The notes beneath the pieces were generated by a model. That model made no database searches. It was not told the DNA's origin and was given only the letters and a program-made list of their open reading frames with translations. From NCBI GenBank assembly GCA_964589375.1, contig CAZPSA010000021.1, forward strand, positions 1-17,527: a stretch of DNA of 17,527 nt. Direction: 5' to 3'. This document shows positions 14,954-17,527 of this stretch, piece after piece; the first letter of the stretch is position 1, and each line of letters opens with the position of its first letter. The translations under genes and the position numbers were made by a program. Source of the stretch: CAG-533 sp964589375 (GTDB lineage: Bacteria; Bacillota_I; Bacilli_A; RF39; UBA660).

Positions 14954-15235
14954 CTATTTCTTAAAACAAACAACTCTTACCATTTCATAAGTTTGTATCT
15001 CTATATCATCATCAAATGGATATTTCTTGCAAAAAGGACATTCAATATCTTGTTTTCTTTCCCTATCAGTTAATTCATAACCTGTCCAATTCATAGTGGT
15101 ATCAAAATATATTGCATTTTTTTGTACTTGCTTAAATGGAATAGATCGTGAATAATCAGAGCCATCATAATCAAATATATTTATAACAACTTCATTTATA
15201 GGATTGCCACATTTTTTACACTTATATTTTTTCAT
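14954..15235 (-). CDS. Zinc-ribbon-like small protein, 93 aa
   Basis: Residues 5-10 contain CKKCG and residues about 66-69 contain CPFC, so four Cys in two CxxC pairs could bind one zinc. Between them is a beta-rich stretch (EVVINIFDYDGSDYSRS) with a Trp/Tyr-rich turn. GGAGGAG precedes the ATG at 15235. Such zinc ribbons are common in phage early-region proteins and often bind nucleic acid or a protein partner. Specific role unknown. Confidence 0.7.
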   Translation of the reverse strand: MKKYKCKKCGNPINEVVINIFDYDGSDYSRSIPFKQVQKNAIYFDTTMNWTGYELTDRERKQDIECPFCKKYPFDDDIEIQTYEMVRVVCFKK

Positions 15236-15599
15236 TTTCTCCTCCGATAATCTCTTTGTATTTTGCTAAAACACAATTATAATGTTCTGCTACATCTACA
15301 TCTTTATACTCTTCTTCATACATTTTTGACATTAATTTTAGCCAATTTACAAACTCTTTTTGTTGATTTTTATTTTGAGTATAAATATTAGCAACAACAC
15401 TATCAATTCTACTTATTCTATTAGTTAAAGGTTCATTTTCATATTCTTCAAGTTGCTTTTTCAAATTATCGTTTTCTTGTTGAAGTTTATGTAAGTCTGC
15501 TAAAATATACTTTGTTTCTCTAAATACATAATCATCGTCAAAGTCACTATAAATATTAACATATAATGGACTTCTTTCTTCTTCGCTCATCTTACTCAC
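15222..15599 (-). CDS. Coiled-coil small protein, 125 aa
   Basis: The GTG at 15599 has AAGGA with 5-base spacing and overlaps the previous gene's end by 8 bases; ATG at 15590 is an alternative. Residues 35-60 form a heptad-like coil (ILADLHKLQQENDNLKKQLEE), followed by a helical C-terminal half. The gene overlaps the zinc-ribbon gene by 14 bases. Family and function not recognised. Confidence 0.65.
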   Translation of the reverse strand: MSKMSEEERSPLYVNIYSDFDDDYVFRETKYILADLHKLQQENDNLKKQLEEYENEPLTNRISRIDSVVANIYTQNKNQQKEFVNWLKLMSKMYEEEYKDVDVAEHYNCVLAKYKEIIGGENEKI

Positions 15600-15870
15600 T
15601 CTTATCCTTTTCTAGTTCTTCTGATAAATTAATTAAACCTTGAATTCTCTCATCTAATTCATTTAATTGAAAACCACCCCAATTAATACAAGTTGTTATT
15701 CCTTTTTGTTTTAAAATTTCAGTAGCATATTTAATTTTTAACTGTTGATTTTCTTGTTTTAATTTATCATAAGTACTTAAATGAGTTTTTTTATATTTTG
15801 CTTGATATTCCCTATATTTTTCTTTATGTGTTAAACGATAATTTTTTAAATATTCTCTTCTATCGTTCAT
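15592..15870 (-). CDS. Basic small protein, 92 aa
   Basis: The N-terminal half is very basic and Tyr-rich (REYLKNYRLTHKEKYREYQ), like HNH-adjacent or DNA-associated phage peptides. The C-terminal part holds CINWGGFQLNELDERIQ and an acidic tail. A GAGGTGG site precedes the ATG, which begins right after the previous TAA. The N-terminal repeats of Lys, Tyr and Arg suggest nucleic-acid binding. This is inference; no catalytic motif is seen. Confidence 0.65.
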   Translation of the reverse strand: MNDRREYLKNYRLTHKEKYREYQAKYKKTHLSTYDKLKQENQQLKIKYATEILKQKGITTCINWGGFQLNELDERIQGLINLSEELEKDKSE

Positions 15871-16194
15871 TTATTCCACCTCTTTATCTTCTAATTCTAA
15901 TATTTTATTCAAATCTTTAATTGCATAATCAATACCATCTAGTAAATCCTGTTTTCTAGGATTACAACTTTGTGCATTATATAGAGTCTGTCTTGCTTGA
16001 GATACTTGATTTAATAAAACACCTTTAAAATCTTTTTTTAGGACTTTTTCATAAGACAACTTAACTTGCTTCAATTCATTATACATTTGACCAATTCTTA
16101 ATATTAAATAATAATCTTCAATGTTATCAAAATCATCTGCTATTTTTTCTTTATAACTATCTATGAATTGTTTTACATCTTCATATTTACTCAT
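15871..16194 (-). CDS. Hypothetical helical protein, 107 aa
   Basis: The protein is charged and mostly helical (VKQFIDSYKEKIADDFDNIED, cut here to its leading part), with a middle LNQVSQARQTLYNAQSC and an acidic end. The ATG at 16194 has GGAGAGAAG upstream, partly adjoining a hairpin at 16207-16222. It begins 2 bases after the previous stop. No family is recognised. Confidence 0.65.
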   Translation of the reverse strand: MSKYEDVKQFIDSYKEKIADDFDNIEDYYLILRIGQMYNELKQVKLSYEKVLKKDFKGVLLNQVSQARQTLYNAQSCNPRKQDLLDGIDYAIKDLNKILELEDKEVE

Positions 16195-16196
16195 CT

Positions 16197-16502
16197 TTAC
16201 TTCTCTCCGACATTTATGTCGGCTTCTTTATCTTCTAATATTTGTAATAAATTCTTGCCAACTTCATCATCTTTCAACCAATATATTACACCATCTGGAA
16301 ATTCTCCTAATTGTGCTTTTTCAATAAATTTAATTGCTTTATTAATAACTTCATCTTTCTTTTTTAACTCGTTTAGTACTGTTGTTATTGCGATTTCTCT
16401 GCAACCAATACAATGAGCACCTTTTGGCATACAACATTTGCATAAACTTTCAACATCATTTTCCATTTGTTCAACAATTTTTACTGCTGTCTTAATATCC
16501 AT
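16197..16502 (-). CDS. Cys-rich small protein, 101 aa
   Basis: I place the start at ATG 16502, whose GAGG/GGAG sites have workable spacing. A GTG at 16514 overlaps the previous stop (GTGA) and is possible if coupling applies. Near residues 20-34 it has five Cys (LCKCCMPKGAHCIGC), a possible zinc or metal cluster, then a helical body (VLNELKKKDEVINKAIKFIE) and a Trp segment (VIYWLKDDEVG). Function unknown. Confidence 0.65.
   Translation of the reverse strand: MDIKTAVKIVEQMENDVESLCKCCMPKGAHCIGCREIAITTVLNELKKKDEVINKAIKFIEKAQLGEFPDGVIYWLKDDEVGKNLLQILEDKEADINVGEK
16207..16222 (-). promoter_or_regulatory. Short inverted repeat at the Cys-rich gene end, beside the next ribosome binding site
   Basis: CCGACAT and ATGTCGG flank a 2-base centre, giving a 6-bp mRNA stem with a UAAA loop. 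Its 3' arm abuts the GGAGAGAAG binding site of the 107-aa gene, so it could tune that gene's translation. It lies inside the last codons of the upstream gene. Confidence 0.45.
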
Positions 16503-16510
16503 TCTCTGCC

Positions 16511-16714
16511 TCACTCCTCATATCCCATAGGTGTTATTTTTAAGTATTCTAATTTCTTACTATCTACTAATATTGTCCAATAAATTCGATTATACTGGAA
16601 GTCATAATCAAAACCCTCTAATTTGATTACATTACCTATAAAGTTTATCTTCTCTAAATTATGTCCACCAACTATTGCTCCGTTTTTTTCTTTATATTCA
16701 TAAAAGTATTTCAT
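16511..16714 (-). CDS. Small beta-rich protein, 67 aa
   Basis: The protein is a compact pattern of strands (YFYEYKEKNGAIVGG, FIGNVIKLEGFDYDF, RIYWTILVD, LEYLKITPMGYEE), probably an all-beta fold. The ATG at 16714 has TAGGAAA upstream. It overlaps the preceding gene by 17 bases. No family is recognised. Confidence 0.65.
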   Translation of the reverse strand: MKYFYEYKEKNGAIVGGHNLEKINFIGNVIKLEGFDYDFQYNRIYWTILVDSKKLEYLKITPMGYEE

Positions 16715-16949
16715 AATTATTTTTCCTATCTAATTCCTCTTGTAATTTTTCTTTTTCTTCTACTAAATCATTATATTGTTCTTCTCCAACTTCAAGTTGA
16801 TTTTCTAATTTCATTATTTCAAAAAGTGAACTTTTATAGTAATTGTATAGTATTTTTACATCGTGTTTAGATAAAGATATATGTCCCACATCTTCCAGTT
16901 TCAAAGCCAACTCTATAAAATTTTCACTCCTCTTGCTCAGTTTCTTCAC
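16698..16949 (-). CDS. Helical small protein, 83 aa
   Basis: Starts at GTG 16949 with GAGGGG 7 bases upstream. The protein is helical: an N-terminal half with FIELALKLEDVGHISLSKHD and a C-terminal coiled-coil run (VEEKEKLQEELDRKN). It overlaps both neighbours by 17-26 bases, typical of this compact block. Function unknown. Confidence 0.6.
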   Translation of the reverse strand: MKKLSKRSENFIELALKLEDVGHISLSKHDVKILYNYYKSSLFEIMKLENQLEVGEEQYNDLVEEKEKLQEELDRKNNYEILL

Positions 16950-17184
16950 AAGAATACCCCTCTCTTATATTTAATATATTTTGACAGCCACAATAAGGGC
17001 AATCAAAACATTCAAATTCCTTAGTTCCTGAAAACACACCATTTATTCCTTTATTTTCTTGAACTATATATTTATTCTCTTTTTTTAAATCAAATTGTTT
17101 CCCACATACTTTACATATATTTATTTTTTCTAATTCTTTTATATCAATTGCTTCATTCTTTTTGTTTAATAAACATCTAAACAT
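16924..17184 (-). CDS. Zinc-ribbon protein, 86 aa
   Basis: I choose ATG 17184 (AGGAG about 12 bases upstream) over the TTG at 17196, which touches that site. Two Cys pairs, CKVCG near residue 25 and CPYCG near residue 65 with an extra Cys pair (FECFDC) before it, form a zinc ribbon. Between them are strands KYIVQEN and GVFSGTKEF. Similar small zinc ribbons occur in early regions of Gram-positive phages and are usually unnamed. Role not known; nucleic-acid or protein binding is likely. Confidence 0.65.
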   Translation of the reverse strand: MFRCLLNKKNEAIDIKELEKINICKVCGKQFDLKKENKYIVQENKGINGVFSGTKEFECFDCPYCGCQNILNIREGYSCEETEQEE

Positions 17185-17389
17185 TTTTAAAATCAACTCC
17201 TATCCCAAAATAAATATTCCACTTAAATAAACTTATAAAAATTGTATATTCACGTATTGATTCTCCATCGTTAGTATGATAAGTTACCTTTGTAAAACCT
17301 AAACCAAATTGAATATCTCCTTTAGGTAGCTTATCGCATTGAAAAATTGGTTTTCTATATATATGATTCCAAAACTCTTTCTCACTCAT
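17177..17389 (-). CDS. Small protein, 70 aa
   Basis: I start at ATG 17389, which has GGTGAAG upstream; a longer form from 17401 is possible. The protein contains FWNHIYRKPIFQCDKLPKGD and a beta-rich end (TIFISLFKWNIYFGIGVDF) that may be a pair of strands or a weak membrane segment. It overlaps both neighbours by 8 bases. No family is recognised. Confidence 0.6.
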   Translation of the reverse strand: MSEKEFWNHIYRKPIFQCDKLPKGDIQFGLGFTKVTYHTNDGESIREYTIFISLFKWNIYFGIGVDFKNV

Positions 17390-17527
17390 TATCTTCACCA
17401 TCTTTTATAATTAATAAAGCTTGTCCTATGTATTCAATAGCATTTTCACTTTTCATAACATATATAAAAGCCGTTCCTTGTTGTGGCATTGGTACACCTA
17501 CCATATATTTAATATCTTCACCGCAAT
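17382..17527 (-). CDS. Partial small protein (5' end off window)
   Basis: The frame is open from the right edge to a TGA at 17382-17384 and gives 47 residues, including MVGVPMPQQGTAFIYVM and AIEYIGQALLIIKDGEDNE. Its stop overlaps the next gene's ATG region by 8 bases, in keeping with the packed block. The start lies beyond the window, so length and family are unknown. Confidence 0.6.
   Translation of the reverse strand, partial: CGEDIKYMVGVPMPQQGTAFIYVMKSENAIEYIGQALLIIKDGEDNE

Noticed and set aside
1..17527. Recoded genetic code (TGA as Trp), as in some A/T-rich hosts
   Set aside because: TGA ends several well-supported genes at ATGA overlaps, and Trp residues in the terminase and portal are TGG.
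1..17527. tRNA genes, CRISPR arrays, insertion sequences or att sites
   Set aside because: I found no cloverleaf-like segment, no regularly spaced repeats with unique spacers, no transposase and no integrase within the window.

Overview
The window is a 17.5-kb stretch of a phage or prophage genome from a low-GC Bacillota (Firmicutes) host. The evidence is the strong A/T bias, AGGAGG-type ribosome binding sites before most genes, and the gene content. TGA is an ordinary stop here (for example at the TerS/TerL junction) and Trp is TGG, so the standard code applies. Every gene I support lies on the minus strand, so the map is read from high to low coordinates. No integrase, repressor, lysis or replication gene lies inside the window, so I cannot say whether the element is lytic or temperate.

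Region A (about 17527 to 14719) is a tightly packed run of small genes, mostly 60 to 125 codons. They include two zinc-ribbon-like proteins, one Cys-rich protein and several charged helical proteins; I recognise none by name. Region B (14712 to 13480) is the junction with the late genes. It holds a sigma-region-4/ArpU-like regulator, then a non-coding segment with three GGACAT repeats at exact 10-bp spacing and a palindrome (a likely activator-dependent late promoter). After these come a truncated LTRGD-type phage protein and a few small ORFs.

Region C (13464 to 7722) is the DNA-packaging and capsid module: small terminase, large terminase, two small genes (one a membrane protein), portal, scaffold and major capsid protein. 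Hairpin terminators sit at the ends of the portal and capsid genes, and a nested inverted repeat lies just after the capsid gene. These would allow portal, scaffold, capsid and tail genes to be expressed at different levels.

Region D (7636 to 1) is the connector/tail side: an unknown 134-aa protein, a head-tail adaptor, a probable tail nozzle protein, a coiled-coil protein, and a giant protein (at least 1261 codons) that runs off the left edge. No tape-measure or tail-tube gene appears between connector and giant gene, which suggests a short-tailed (podovirus-like) particle. The giant protein looks like a phage polyvalent protein: a helical N-terminal part, an HExxH metallopeptidase-like motif, a beta-rich domain, an ADP-ribosyltransferase-like segment and a MuF C-terminal-type domain. 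These are separated by repeated low-complexity linkers carrying (K/N)YSM motifs. It is the most interesting object in the window, probably a virion-packaged multi-effector delivered with the DNA.
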